Shown here in pieces: positions 26,116-34,303 of a stretch of 64,000 nt of DNA. The translations under genes and the position numbers were made by a program. The notes beneath the pieces were generated by a model. It saw only the letters and a list, made by a program, of their open reading frames with translations, ran no database searches and had not been told where the DNA came from. Numbering within the stretch: the first letter of the stretch is position 1; every line of letters begins with the position of its first letter. Location: contig NZ_JAUYQD010000064.1 of NCBI RefSeq assembly GCF_030697375.1, forward strand, positions 1 to 64,000. Direction: 5' to 3'. The DNA is from Rhodoferax sp. GTDB lineage: Bacteria > Pseudomonadota > Gammaproteobacteria > Burkholderiales > Burkholderiaceae_C.

Positions 26116-28188
26116 ATGTCAGATGTATCGAAACCTGGCGACACGGCGCCACCCTCCCTGGGCTTGTGGCTCGCCACCAAGAAAAGTGCTGGTCGGCTGC
26201 AAGACTGGTTCGTGATCCAGTCGATGGCGGTCAAGCTGACGGTGCTGGCCCTGGCCCTCCTGATCCCGGCCACCGCTCTCTACTCGGTCTCCGTCCTGCA
26301 AAAGCAGGCTGCGGTGGCTGAACAGGTCAAGGCCATGGCCTTGGCCGGGGCGGCGGGTGAAGGCCTGTGGACCTTCAATGACAAGCTTCCCGTGGTGTTT
26401 GGCGCGGGCTCGGTGCTGGGTTTCCTGGCAAGCCAGCCGGTGGAGCGCATCACGGTGGTCTACACCCCCTTGATGTGGAACCTGTCGGAGCGCACCGTCC
26501 TGGTCGAATCCCAGGGCAAACTACACGCCTACTACCCCAGCGACCTGGAGACCCGGATCTTCTCCGACCAGGCCGTCACCGCGCCCTGGGGCACCAAGCT
26601 GAGCTTCATTCCGCGCGGCGAACTCTCACCCAGCGGCCTGGCGTTGTTTGAGCGCTTGGACCAGCGTTTTGCCGATGCCCGCCCGCAATCCGAGAAAAGC
26701 GGCTGGCGCGCCGGTGCCAGCGGCGTGCTGTCGGCCTTGCTGACGTTGGGCCTGCTGACCTTTCTGTACCTCCAGCTCAAGAACCAGTTCAAGTCGCTCA
26801 AGTTCATCGAGCCCGCGCAGGTGCAGGGTTCTATTGAGGAACTGGTGGGCATGGACGACATCAAGGCCGAGGTGGCGCAGATCAAGGACCAGTACCAGCG
26901 CCGCGCGGCCTATGCCGAGTACGGCATCAACAAACCTTTCAACGTGATGTTCAGCGGCCCGGCGGGCACCGGCAAGACCAAGCTGGCCAGCTACTTGGCC
27001 AAGGAGCTGAAGCTGCCCATCCTGTTCCACTCCGCGGCCAACCTGGAGACGGGCTTTGTGGCGGGTGGCTCCACCACCCTCAGCCGCATCGTGGCCATGG
27101 CCAAGCGGCGCAAGCGCTGTATCGTCTTCCTGGACGAGGCGCAGGACCTGTTCATGAAGCGCGGCGGCCGCCGCAAGTTTGACGACGACACCGCCAACAC
27201 CCTGCTCTCCGTGCTCGACGGCGTGCGCAGCAAGAACGAATCCGAAATCATCTGGATCGTGGCCAGCAACTTCAGCAGCGAAACCATGGAGATGGACGAA
27301 GCCATGCTGCGGCGCTTCCAGATGAAGGTGGACTTTCGCATGCCCAACCGCGAAGAGCGCCTCGCCATCATCGGCCACTACCTGCGCCAGCGCGCGGACA
27401 AGGTGCAACCCCAGCTGGACCTGCACCACGTGGTGGATGTGACCGAGGGCCGCAGCCCGGCCGACCTGGAAACCATCGTCAACCAGGCCGGCATCACGGC
27501 CGTGCAGGCGGGCGAAATGATCGACGCCGATACCCTGATGCAGGCCGCCGAGCGGGTGCTGGTGGGCAATGTCAACCTGCACACCACCGAGGAACGCGAG
27601 CGCGACCGGCGCATCATTGCCGTGCACGAATGGGGACATTTTCTGGTGGACCTGGAGCATGAACGCCAGCAGCCCAACAGCAACTGGGCGCAGATCCTGG
27701 CCGACATGAAGACCATCAAGATCTCGCTCAAAGCCAATCCGCGCACCAACGCCCTGGGCTTTGTCTTTCACAAGCAAGGGGTCAACCTGCTCAAGACCAA
27801 AAGCGACATTGAACACGACGTGCGCGTGCTGCTGGGCGGCATGGCCAACGAAGAACTGTTCTTTGGTGAAGAAGGCACCACCAACGGCGCGCACAACGAC
27901 ATCACCCGCGTGACCAAGTTGCTGCACCACGCCGTGGGCGAAATGGGCATGTACCGCAAGACCCGCCTGAACTTCGGCGCCCTGGCCCAGGACAGCCACC
28001 GCGGCGAAGTGGACGAAGAGACGCGCGCCATCATGGAAGCCCAGAGCGAACGCCTGTACCTGGAAACCAAAGCCGTGCTGGCCCGGCTCCAGCCGCTGAC
28101 CGAGCACCTGGTCGGCAAGCTGCTGGAGCGTAGCGAGATGAGCCTGAGCGAGGCGCTGGTGGAAATCCGGAATTTTGAGGCGGGCTGA
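26116..28188 (+). CDS. Divergent FtsH-like membrane AAA ATPase/metalloprotease
   Basis: 690-residue protein with FtsH-like order: a membrane segment about residues 35-55, a roughly 145-residue extracytoplasmic region, a second membrane segment about 198-218, an AAA module with Walker A GPAGTGKT (about 281-288) and Walker B CIVFLDEAQD, then a peptidase domain. The zinc motif is HEWGH at 504-508 where FtsH has HEAGH; the HExxH ligands are kept, and NDITRVTKL resembles the FtsH segment holding the third ligand. The unusually large extracytoplasmic domain and the low similarity mark a paralogue, not the housekeeping FtsH. GAAGGAC precedes the ATG. Proteolytic activity is likely but unproven. Confidence 0.82.
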   Translation: MSDVSKPGDTAPPSLGLWLATKKSAGRLQDWFVIQSMAVKLTVLALALLIPATALYSVSVLQKQAAVAEQVKAMALAGAAGEGLWTFNDKLPVVFGAGSVLGFLASQPVERITVVYTPLMWNLSERTVLVESQGKLHAYYPSDLETRIFSDQAVTAPWGTKLSFIPRGELSPSGLALFERLDQRFADARPQSEKSGWRAGASGVLSALLTLGLLTFLYLQLKNQFKSLKFIEPAQVQGSIEELVGMDDIKAEVAQIKDQYQRRAAYAEYGINKPFNVMFSGPAGTGKTKLASYLAKELKLPILFHSAANLETGFVAGGSTTLSRIVAMAKRRKRCIVFLDEAQDLFMKRGGRRKFDDDTANTLLSVLDGVRSKNESEIIWIVASNFSSETMEMDEAMLRRFQMKVDFRMPNREERLAIIGHYLRQRADKVQPQLDLHHVVDVTEGRSPADLETIVNQAGITAVQAGEMIDADTLMQAAERVLVGNVNLHTTEERERDRRIIAVHEWGHFLVDLEHERQQPNSNWAQILADMKTIKISLKANPRTNALGFVFHKQGVNLLKTKSDIEHDVRVLLGGMANEELFFGEEGTTNGAHNDITRVTKLLHHAVGEMGMYRKTRLNFGALAQDSHRGEVDEETRAIMEAQSERLYLETKAVLARLQPLTEHLVGKLLERSEMSLSEALVEIRNFEAG

Positions 28189-28336
28189 GGCCGCTTCAAC
28201 CATCAGGCGGGGCTGTCCAACGGACTATTTCGGAAAAATCGCGTGCTTTGCGTTTTCGCAATGTGCAGAAAATTTTCACAGATAGCGTCTGAATGGACAT
28301 CAAGACCTGACAACCCAATGCCTGAAGGAGTCCCAA

Positions 28337-28858
28337 ATGAAAAATGCTGTTTACTGTATTGCCAACAATCGCACCCAAGCCGAGATGATTGTTGAAAAAT
28401 TGAAGATTGCCGGTTTTTCCAGCACCGATATTTCGGTACTGTTGCCCGATACGTCAGGGACCCGCGATTTTGCCCACGAGAAAAACACCAAGTTGCCCGA
28501 AGGCGCAACCGCAGGCGTAGTCACGGGAATGAGCGCAGGAGCCATCCTCGGTTGGCTGGCAGGTATTGGCACTTTGGCCATTCCTGGAGTGGGTCCGTTT
28601 ATTGCAGCGGGCCCGATCATGGCGGCATTGGGCGCCGCCGCCGTCGGCGGAGCCACCGGGGGGATTATTGGTGCCCTGGTGGGATTGGGCATTCCCGAGT
28701 TTGAAGCAAAACTTTACGATGGAAAAATCCGCAGCGGAAATGTGCTCATTTCGGTGCACACCGATGATTCCAATCAGGCAAAGTCTGCCAAGGAAATATA
28801 CAAAGAGGCAGGTGCCAACGATATCAAATCAACGTCTGAAGCATCCGTTCCGGGCTAA
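28337..28858 (+). CDS. General stress protein 17M/YflT-like glycine-zipper protein
   Basis: 173-residue protein. The N-terminus (residues 1-50, NAVYCIANNRTQAEMIVEKL ...) is a ferredoxin-like region similar to the general-stress 17M/YflT family. The middle (about 58-118) is a Gly/Ala-rich double hydrophobic segment of glycine-zipper type (GMSAGAILGWLAGIG, GAAAVGGATGGIIGALVGLG), and the C-terminus repeats a small alpha-beta unit ending in a KEAGANDI segment. GAAGGAG lies upstream of the ATG. Probably a stress-induced membrane-associated protein; it is followed ten bases later by a DUF3309 gene. Confidence 0.75.
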   Translation: MKNAVYCIANNRTQAEMIVEKLKIAGFSSTDISVLLPDTSGTRDFAHEKNTKLPEGATAGVVTGMSAGAILGWLAGIGTLAIPGVGPFIAAGPIMAALGAAAVGGATGGIIGALVGLGIPEFEAKLYDGKIRSGNVLISVHTDDSNQAKSAKEIYKEAGANDIKSTSEASVPG

Positions 28859-28868
28859 GGAGAACGTC

Positions 28869-29027
28869 ATGAGCCTCGGAACCATACTGTTGATTGTCTT
28901 GATATTGATGTTGGTTGGCGCACTTCCAACTTGGCCCCACAGCAGCAACTGGGGTTACGGGCCGACCAGCGTACTTGGGATGGTCGTGTTGATCATCGTC
29001 GTTCTGCTGCTGATGGGCCGACTGTGA
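28869..29027 (+). CDS. DUF3309-type 52-residue membrane protein
   Basis: Very small protein with two hydrophobic stretches separated by an aromatic turn (LPTWPHSSNWGYGPTS), which is the DUF3309 pattern common in proteobacterial stress loci. AAGGAGA at 28857-28863 precedes the ATG. It follows the glycine-zipper stress protein closely and is probably in the same operon. No function is known. Confidence 0.8.
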   Translation: MSLGTILLIVLILMLVGALPTWPHSSNWGYGPTSVLGMVVLIIVVLLLMGRL

Positions 29028-29072
29028 CGGATTGAAAACCGCGACTTTGGCAGGAGCGCGCACCAATGCCCT

Positions 29073-29330
29073 CTACGTATCGTCAGACTGCGGTTCAGCG
29101 GTGGCAGTGGTGGCCACTTCCTGCCGCCGTCTACGCGGCCTGCCTGTGGCGGCGGGTTCAATGATGAGCGCCTGCCCGTCGGGCAATGCGATGGCGATTT
29201 TTTCTGTACTCTCGTGCTGAACGCGGTACACAGTGGCTCCGCTCACCGCCGCCGATTCCTCCAGTGTTGCAGCCCGCAACAACTTGGCGAGTTCTCCGCT
29301 CGAACCCACGCGCCAAAGCAATTTACTCAT
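29073..29330 (-). CDS. Hypothetical 85-residue protein coupled to the GGDEF-EAL gene
   Basis: Not a family I recognise. The first 60 residues look like a small folded unit (MSKLLWRVGSSGELAKLLRA, then a beta-rich VYRVQHESTEKIAIALPDGQ segment); the C-terminus is basic then acidic (RPRRRRQEV ... PQSDDT). The ATG overlaps the stop of the GGDEF-EAL gene as ATGA (29327-29330), which supports it as a real, translationally coupled gene and suggests a role tied to that c-di-GMP enzyme. Confidence 0.55.
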   Translation of the reverse strand: MSKLLWRVGSSGELAKLLRAATLEESAAVSGATVYRVQHESTEKIAIALPDGQALIIEPAATGRPRRRRQEVATTATAEPQSDDT

Positions 29331-31816
29331 AATTTTGTCGCCCGCTGGTCACGAAGTGCGGTCGCAAATGCCATGGCATCCGTAGGCCGACCAAAATAGT
29401 AGCCTTGCACCTGCGTGCATCCCATCTTCATCAGCAAATGGACTTGTTCTTCTCGCTCCACACCTTCAGCCACCACGCTCAAGCCCAGGCTGATCGCCAT
29501 GGCGATGATGGCGGCGGCAATGGCCGCATCGTCGGCGTTTTCGTGAATGTCGTTGATGAAGGACTTGTCGATTTTGAGTTCATCAATGGGAAAACGGCGC
29601 AAATACGACAGGCTGGAATAGCCGGTTCCAAAATCGTCCAAAGAAATGGTTAAACCCAGTTGTTTCAGGGTGCGAAGCGCCACCAGCGTGCTGTTGACGT
29701 CTTGCATCACCATGCTTTCCGTCAGTTCCAGTGTCACGTAGGTGGGGTCTGCGCCGGTCTCGGCAAAGACAGTGGCGACACGTTCGGCCAGGTCTTCCTG
29801 CCGGAATTGGCGGGGCGACACATTGATGGCCACCCGCAGTTCACCCAAACCCTGATTTTTCCAGGCGACCTGTTGCCGGCAGGCTTCCGCCAGCACCCAT
29901 TCGCCCAGCGGAAGGATCAACCCCGACTCTTCCGCCAAGGGGATGAATTCAATAGGATGAATCAGGCCAATCTGCGGATGCTGCCAACGCACCAGTGCCT
30001 CCGCCCCGACAATGCGTTGGGTTCCCAACTCAATTTTGGGTTGGTAGTGCAGTTTGAACTCCCCGCGCTCCAGCCCACGGCGCATGGAGGCTTCCATATT
30101 CATGCGGCTGATCGCGGTGACCCCCATCTCGGGAATGAACTGGCGCACGCTGTTGCGGCCATGCTCCTTCACCCGGTACATGGCAATGTCGGCGTAGCGC
30201 AGCAGGATTTCGCCGTGGTCACCATCGCGTGGGTACAGCGATATGCCGACGCTGGCCGTCACAAAGACGTCGTGCCCGCAAATATCAAACGGCCGTGCCA
30301 AGGAGCCCAGCACTTTTTCGGCAATCACATCCACGTCACCGGTCTCGGGCAAATCGGTCAGCACAATCACGAATTCGTCACCGCCGAGCCTGGCCACCGT
30401 GTCGGTATCCCGAATACAGCTGTTCAGGCGATGGGCCACTTGCTTGAGCATCTCGTCACCCGCGCCGTGGCCCGAGGCATCGTTGATGAGCTTGAAGTGG
30501 TCCAGGTCCAACAGCATCACCCCCACCGCCAGGTTTTGGCGTTTGGCCCAGGCGATGGCCTGGGTGATGCGGTCGTTCAATAAATTGCGGTTGGCCAGGC
30601 CGGTCAGGCTGTCATGGGTCGCTTGGTATTCCAGCTCTTTCTGGTAATTGACACGTTCGCTGACATCGTTGATCACACTCACAAAATGGGTGATGGCCAT
30701 GCCACTGCGGTCCTTCACCGGGGCGATGTGCAATTCGTTCCAAAATTGCGTGCCATCCTTGCGGTAATTTCGCAGCAATGCTTGGCCCTCGCGTTTCTCG
30801 CGCAGGGCCCCCCGAATTTCGTCCAGGTCCGGCTGGGCCAAATCATCACGGACCAAAAACCGCCCCTCCAGCCCGATCACTTCTTGTGCGCTGTAACCGG
30901 TGATGCGCTCAAACGCCGGGTTCACATAGACGATGGAATGGTCATTCTCGTCACTGCGCGTGATCATGATGCCGTTGCTGCTGGACACCAGGGCCTGCTC
31001 ACGCAACAACAGCGCTTGTTCGGCATCCTTCAGCAGGAATTTGCTATGGGTGATGTCTTGCCTGACGGCCACCAGATGGCTAATACGCCCATCCTTTTTG
31101 CACAGGGGGCTAACAATCTGGCGCTCCCAATACGCGCTGTGGTCCTTGCGGCGGCTCAGCACATCGCCCTGCCAATGCTCCCCCACCGCCAGGGCCATCA
31201 CCTCTTGCAAGGCGTTGGCGGCACCCGGCTCACCGCCGTTGAACAACACCTGCGTTTGAAGCACCTCTTGCACTTGGTAGCCCGTCGCCTTGCAATAGCT
31301 GTCGTTGCAATACTCAAGGTTGCCCGCCGTATCCGTGATCACCACAGAAAATGGGCTTTGTTGCACCGACAAGGCCAACATTTCCAGGTTGTCCTGCAGG
31401 TCGTGGCGGTCTTGCGGATGGGACAATGCATGAATGGCCTGCGCCAACTCATGCGCAAGCCGACTCAAAATGCTGTGCGCTTTTTTCCCCTCCGCCAAAT
31501 CAAAGGGCGCACTGACTCGCAATTGCGCCAGTGGCAAACCATAACGCGCCATCGGCATCACCAACTGGTGTGCCAAAACGGCTGCGTCGGAATTTTCCGC
31601 AAAGGCGCGATGAATTTCGGACTTGTCACTGAGGCTTAACTCAATCTCAGCACTCAGATAGCCCGCTCGGTCCACCAAAATGTGGCAAAACCCACGCGAC
31701 ATGCTGGCCAAGTCGCTGGTAAACCAGAGGCATTGGGACAATTCGCCCAAGAGCAGGTACCACTCTTCCAGTCTGCGCGACTCCGCATTGAGTGAGTCCG
31801 ATTCGTCTGCATTCAT
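29327..31816 (-). CDS. PAS-PAS-GGDEF-EAL c-di-GMP turnover protein
   Basis: 829 residues with no membrane span. The N-terminal ~150 residues form an unassigned, possibly GAF-like sensor; PAS modules occupy about 165-275 and 290-400; GGDEF is intact (RLGGDEF, 478-482) with the I-site RxxD (RDTD) five residues upstream; EAL is intact, starting at E606 (EALVRW) with NVSPRQF, ELTESMVMQD, DDFGTGYSSL and AEGVE. Both catalytic halves appear competent, so net output may be set by the PAS domains or by GTP. The start is ATG (MNADESDS) preceded by GGAGTGA; the in-frame upstream extension is not conserved-looking. Confidence 0.9.
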   Translation of the reverse strand: MNADESDSLNAESRRLEEWYLLLGELSQCLWFTSDLASMSRGFCHILVDRAGYLSAEIELSLSDKSEIHRAFAENSDAAVLAHQLVMPMARYGLPLAQLRVSAPFDLAEGKKAHSILSRLAHELAQAIHALSHPQDRHDLQDNLEMLALSVQQSPFSVVITDTAGNLEYCNDSYCKATGYQVQEVLQTQVLFNGGEPGAANALQEVMALAVGEHWQGDVLSRRKDHSAYWERQIVSPLCKKDGRISHLVAVRQDITHSKFLLKDAEQALLLREQALVSSSNGIMITRSDENDHSIVYVNPAFERITGYSAQEVIGLEGRFLVRDDLAQPDLDEIRGALREKREGQALLRNYRKDGTQFWNELHIAPVKDRSGMAITHFVSVINDVSERVNYQKELEYQATHDSLTGLANRNLLNDRITQAIAWAKRQNLAVGVMLLDLDHFKLINDASGHGAGDEMLKQVAHRLNSCIRDTDTVARLGGDEFVIVLTDLPETGDVDVIAEKVLGSLARPFDICGHDVFVTASVGISLYPRDGDHGEILLRYADIAMYRVKEHGRNSVRQFIPEMGVTAISRMNMEASMRRGLERGEFKLHYQPKIELGTQRIVGAEALVRWQHPQIGLIHPIEFIPLAEESGLILPLGEWVLAEACRQQVAWKNQGLGELRVAINVSPRQFRQEDLAERVATVFAETGADPTYVTLELTESMVMQDVNSTLVALRTLKQLGLTISLDDFGTGYSSLSYLRRFPIDELKIDKSFINDIHENADDAAIAAAIIAMAISLGLSVVAEGVEREEQVHLLMKMGCTQVQGYYFGRPTDAMAFATALRDQRATKL

Positions 31817-31969
31817 GGCGTCACTCCACTGTCTTATTGATGTTGTTTCCCACTGCCAATGGTAATGTACGGCGCATCCCATTCCCTTTGGGGAAACCCT
31901 AAGGACGGTCGGCGGCATTCCCGCAGTGCGCTTGTGCAGAACTTGCCCAGCGCCAAGGGCCGAGGCCGT

Positions 31970-32545
31970 TCAGGCGCTTTGGACGACCCGAATATGCGCA
32001 CCACCCAGGCACTTGTAAATGCGTGTCCGGCCCAGAATGGGCCACCAGTCGTACAGAAATATCTGCAGCGGCCTCCACATGGCCACCCAGCCGACAATGG
32101 TCAAGCTTTCGCGTGCAATGGTGAACGCAATGCCCGCGCCCATCTGCCCTATGGCATCGGCGGCGCCCAGGCATACCGCGACGAACAACACACCGATCAG
32201 CAGACTCAGTCGGCCTTGTTTCAAAAGCTGCCTTAGTTCATGGCGTACGCGCTCTGCCTTGTAATTGAAATGGTTGTGGATGGCTTCGGTTAGCATGGCG
32301 CTGGGGTCCCCCTCGGCGGGCAACTGCGCAAGGTGCACGGTGATGTGCGCATGCATGTCCGGTGAAAATCGCATAGCCCAGGTCTCAATAAACGCTTCGG
32401 CCTCCCGGTCAAGATCCTTGTTGAGGAAAGGCGTGGGGTCCATGGAGTTGAACAACTGCCCCAACTCCCGTACCCGCAATTCAAGGTGGTGTACCGGCTT
32501 GGGGTCTTTTTTGGCTGGATGGTGTGTGGGGCGGGCGTTGGCCAT
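31970..32545 (-). CDS. Hypothetical protein with two membrane segments
   Basis: 191 residues, no family recognised. The N-terminal 110 residues are soluble and charged (LELRVRELGQLFNSMDPTPF, LDREAEAFIETWA), then two hydrophobic segments (about 127-148 and 155-175) end in a short basic tail. The pattern of a cytosolic domain followed by a C-terminal membrane hairpin is common in uncharacterised proteobacterial proteins. It has normal GC content and coding pattern. Its upstream region holds repeat copy G. Confidence 0.65.
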   Translation of the reverse strand: MANARPTHHPAKKDPKPVHHLELRVRELGQLFNSMDPTPFLNKDLDREAEAFIETWAMRFSPDMHAHITVHLAQLPAEGDPSAMLTEAIHNHFNYKAERVRHELRQLLKQGRLSLLIGVLFVAVCLGAADAIGQMGAGIAFTIARESLTIVGWVAMWRPLQIFLYDWWPILGRTRIYKCLGGAHIRVVQSA

Positions 32546-32575
32546 GCCCTCATTTTATCCGGCAATTTGTAAGCG

Positions 32576-32632
32576 AAATAGGTCTTCTGCCCTTATGGAA
32601 TATGCGTAACACGCTCCTAAATCAGGAGCAAA
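32576..32632 (-). repeat. Dispersed hairpin repeat, copy G
   Basis: Reads GCCCTTATGGAATATGCG, then a perfect six-base hairpin GCTCCT (32613-32618) - AAATC - AGGAGC (32624-32629), followed by AAAA. Both stem arms differ from copy C yet remain complementary, which supports selection on the fold. It lies between the TetR gene and the hypothetical membrane protein gene. Confidence 0.75.
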
Positions 32633-32674
32633 AGTGCATGCCATTGGGTAAAGCCCGCAGCCCCCAGCCCACGC

Positions 32675-33349
32675 CTAAGATCTGGCGCTGCCCTTGCTGG
32701 CGCATTCGCGCTTGACGAGTTGGTACATATAGCCGTCCACCAAGTCCGTGAGTGCCTGGGCAAACTGCGGCGAGCCGGTATCGGCTTCATCGTTCCAGAT
32801 TGCGGTGCGCAATGCCCCCAAAAATGCCCGTGAGAGCACAAACATTTCTGTCGGGCTCAGCAGCCGCTCGAAGGTGAGCCCTTGCGAACGCACCGACACG
32901 CTCGCCAGCATCTGCCCCAAAAAAGTGTTGCGCCCATCAATGGCCCGCACATCGCGCCGTGACAAGGCCCATTCGATGATGGCTTTTTGGGCCACACGCC
33001 GTTGGCTGAATGCCACCAGCATCAGGGTTACAACATTCCGCGTGCTTTGGGGTACCCCTTGCGCGGCCAGGTCGCTGAACTGTGCCAGCAGCGTCTGGCG
33101 TTGGCGCTCGTTTTCCAACTCGACCAGGGCCAGCATGACGGCGTCGATATTTTCAAAATACTGGTACAGCGTCCCCACACTGTAGCCAGAGCGCTCCGCC
33201 AGCGCGGCGACCTTGAAGCCAGCGATTCCATCAGACTCCAAAATCTGAAAAGCACTCTCCAAAATAGCCTCCACGGTAACCCGCGATCGGTCTTGTTTGG
33301 GTGCCCTGACGATTGATTTTATGGAGGTTTTTTGCGTTTTGACAGACAT
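32675..33349 (-). CDS. TetR-family transcriptional regulator
   Basis: 224-residue TetR repressor. The helix-turn-helix is within residues 20-70 (RVTVEAILESAFQILESDG, KVAALAERSGYSVGTLYQYF); the remainder is the variable ligand/dimer domain. It is divergent from the ferritin-like hydrolase gene across 95 bp that hold an inverted repeat TGAA-N5-TTCA, the likely autoregulatory operator. A matching 34-bp element is found upstream of the hydrolase cluster at 20450, suggesting a wider regulon. The effector may be a lipid or acyl-CoA given the neighbours, but this is inference. Confidence 0.9.
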   Translation of the reverse strand: MSVKTQKTSIKSIVRAPKQDRSRVTVEAILESAFQILESDGIAGFKVAALAERSGYSVGTLYQYFENIDAVMLALVELENERQRQTLLAQFSDLAAQGVPQSTRNVVTLMLVAFSQRRVAQKAIIEWALSRRDVRAIDGRNTFLGQMLASVSVRSQGLTFERLLSPTEMFVLSRAFLGALRTAIWNDEADTGSPQFAQALTDLVDGYMYQLVKRECASKGSARS

Positions 33350-33368
33350 GCGAATCGCCCCGAAAAAT

Positions 33369-33402
33369 ATGAAACACTTAAATGAACTACTTTCATAAAC
33401 TA
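33369..33402 (+). promoter_or_regulatory. Putative TetR operator/promoter
   Basis: Located in the 95-bp divergent region between the TetR gene and the metal-dependent hydrolase gene. The central inverted repeat is ATGAACTACTTTCAT (ATGAA-N5-TTCAT), flanked by GAAACAC on the left and AAACTA on the right. 27 of 34 positions match 20385-20418. AAACTATAG at its right end could serve as a -10 region for the plus-strand gene. Confidence 0.6.
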
Positions 33403-33444
33403 TAGGCCAAACACGGTATTCACCACCGATGAGGAGCAGGCAAT

Positions 33445-34269
33445 ATGACTGATTTGGTAGTTAGACGGCTTTTGATCGACCTTGCCACGCCCGTTCCCAG
33501 CCGCTGGAATGGCGGCGATGCATTCCGGTCGGCATTCTTTAGCGCACTTTCCATGAGTTTTCCTGTGGGGGAACAGTATTTCATGGACTCCGTTCGCGCG
33601 GGACTCAAAACACTCTCAGAGGAAGATCGGCAGCGTCTGGCACCCGAGGTACAAGGTTTCGTAGGCCAGGAAGCCACCCACCGGCGTATCCATGCCCTCT
33701 TCAATGGCCACTTGGAGAAGCTGGGGTACGACAACGTGCTGGAACGGCGGGCCGCCAAGCGGCTGCAAGACAATGCCCACCGAGACGTGCGAGTCCATGT
33801 GGCCGCCACGGCGGCGACCGAACACTTCACCGCCATTTTTGCCGACTGGATGCTGGGCCATCCAGAAGCCCTGGAAGGGGCCGAGCCGCGCTTGCAGACT
33901 CTGTGGCTGTGGCACAGCGCCGAAGAATCCGAGCACTGCAGCACGGCATTTGACATCTACCAGGCCATGAACGGTGGACACGAATGGCGCTTGCGCATCT
34001 TTCGTTACATCAGCTTCATGTTTCTGGCGGATATCACGCGCCAGACGGTGCGCAACCTGTGGCACGACGGCAGTCTCTTCCAATGGCGTACTTGGCGTAG
34101 CGCCTACCAGCTGCTGTTTTCCAAGGACGGCATGATTCGGGGCAACTACGCCCTGTGGAAAGCCTACCTGTCGCCTGACTTTCATCCCCGACAGCAAGAT
34201 ACATCCCGTTCCGTCCAGTGGCTGCGGGACAACAGCGCTCAGTTTTCCATCGTTGGCCACCCAGGTTGA
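33445..34269 (+). CDS. Predicted metal-dependent hydrolase, ferritin-like (PF10118 type)
   Basis: 274 residues, belonging to the family annotated as predicted metal-dependent hydrolases (Metal_hydrol). Helix-borne metal-ligand candidates are E and H in QEATHRRIH, EH in ATEHFTA and E/H in AEESEHCSTAFD, the spacing of a ferritin-like di-iron site. Function is unproven; homologues often accompany lipid or hydrocarbon genes. The ATG follows AGGAGCAGG. It is first in a plus-strand run with the sulfatase and wax ester synthase genes, and the divergent TetR regulator probably controls it. Confidence 0.8.
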   Translation: MTDLVVRRLLIDLATPVPSRWNGGDAFRSAFFSALSMSFPVGEQYFMDSVRAGLKTLSEEDRQRLAPEVQGFVGQEATHRRIHALFNGHLEKLGYDNVLERRAAKRLQDNAHRDVRVHVAATAATEHFTAIFADWMLGHPEALEGAEPRLQTLWLWHSAEESEHCSTAFDIYQAMNGGHEWRLRIFRYISFMFLADITRQTVRNLWHDGSLFQWRTWRSAYQLLFSKDGMIRGNYALWKAYLSPDFHPRQQDTSRSVQWLRDNSAQFSIVGHPG

Positions 34270-34303
34270 CTATGACGATCGATGCGGTGGATTTTGCACA
34301 GAT

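Noticed and set aside
26626..28203. 525-codon open frame antisense to the FtsH-like gene
   Set aside because: A shadow of the plus-strand codon pattern; composition is low complexity and the plus-strand frame has Walker and HExxH motifs.
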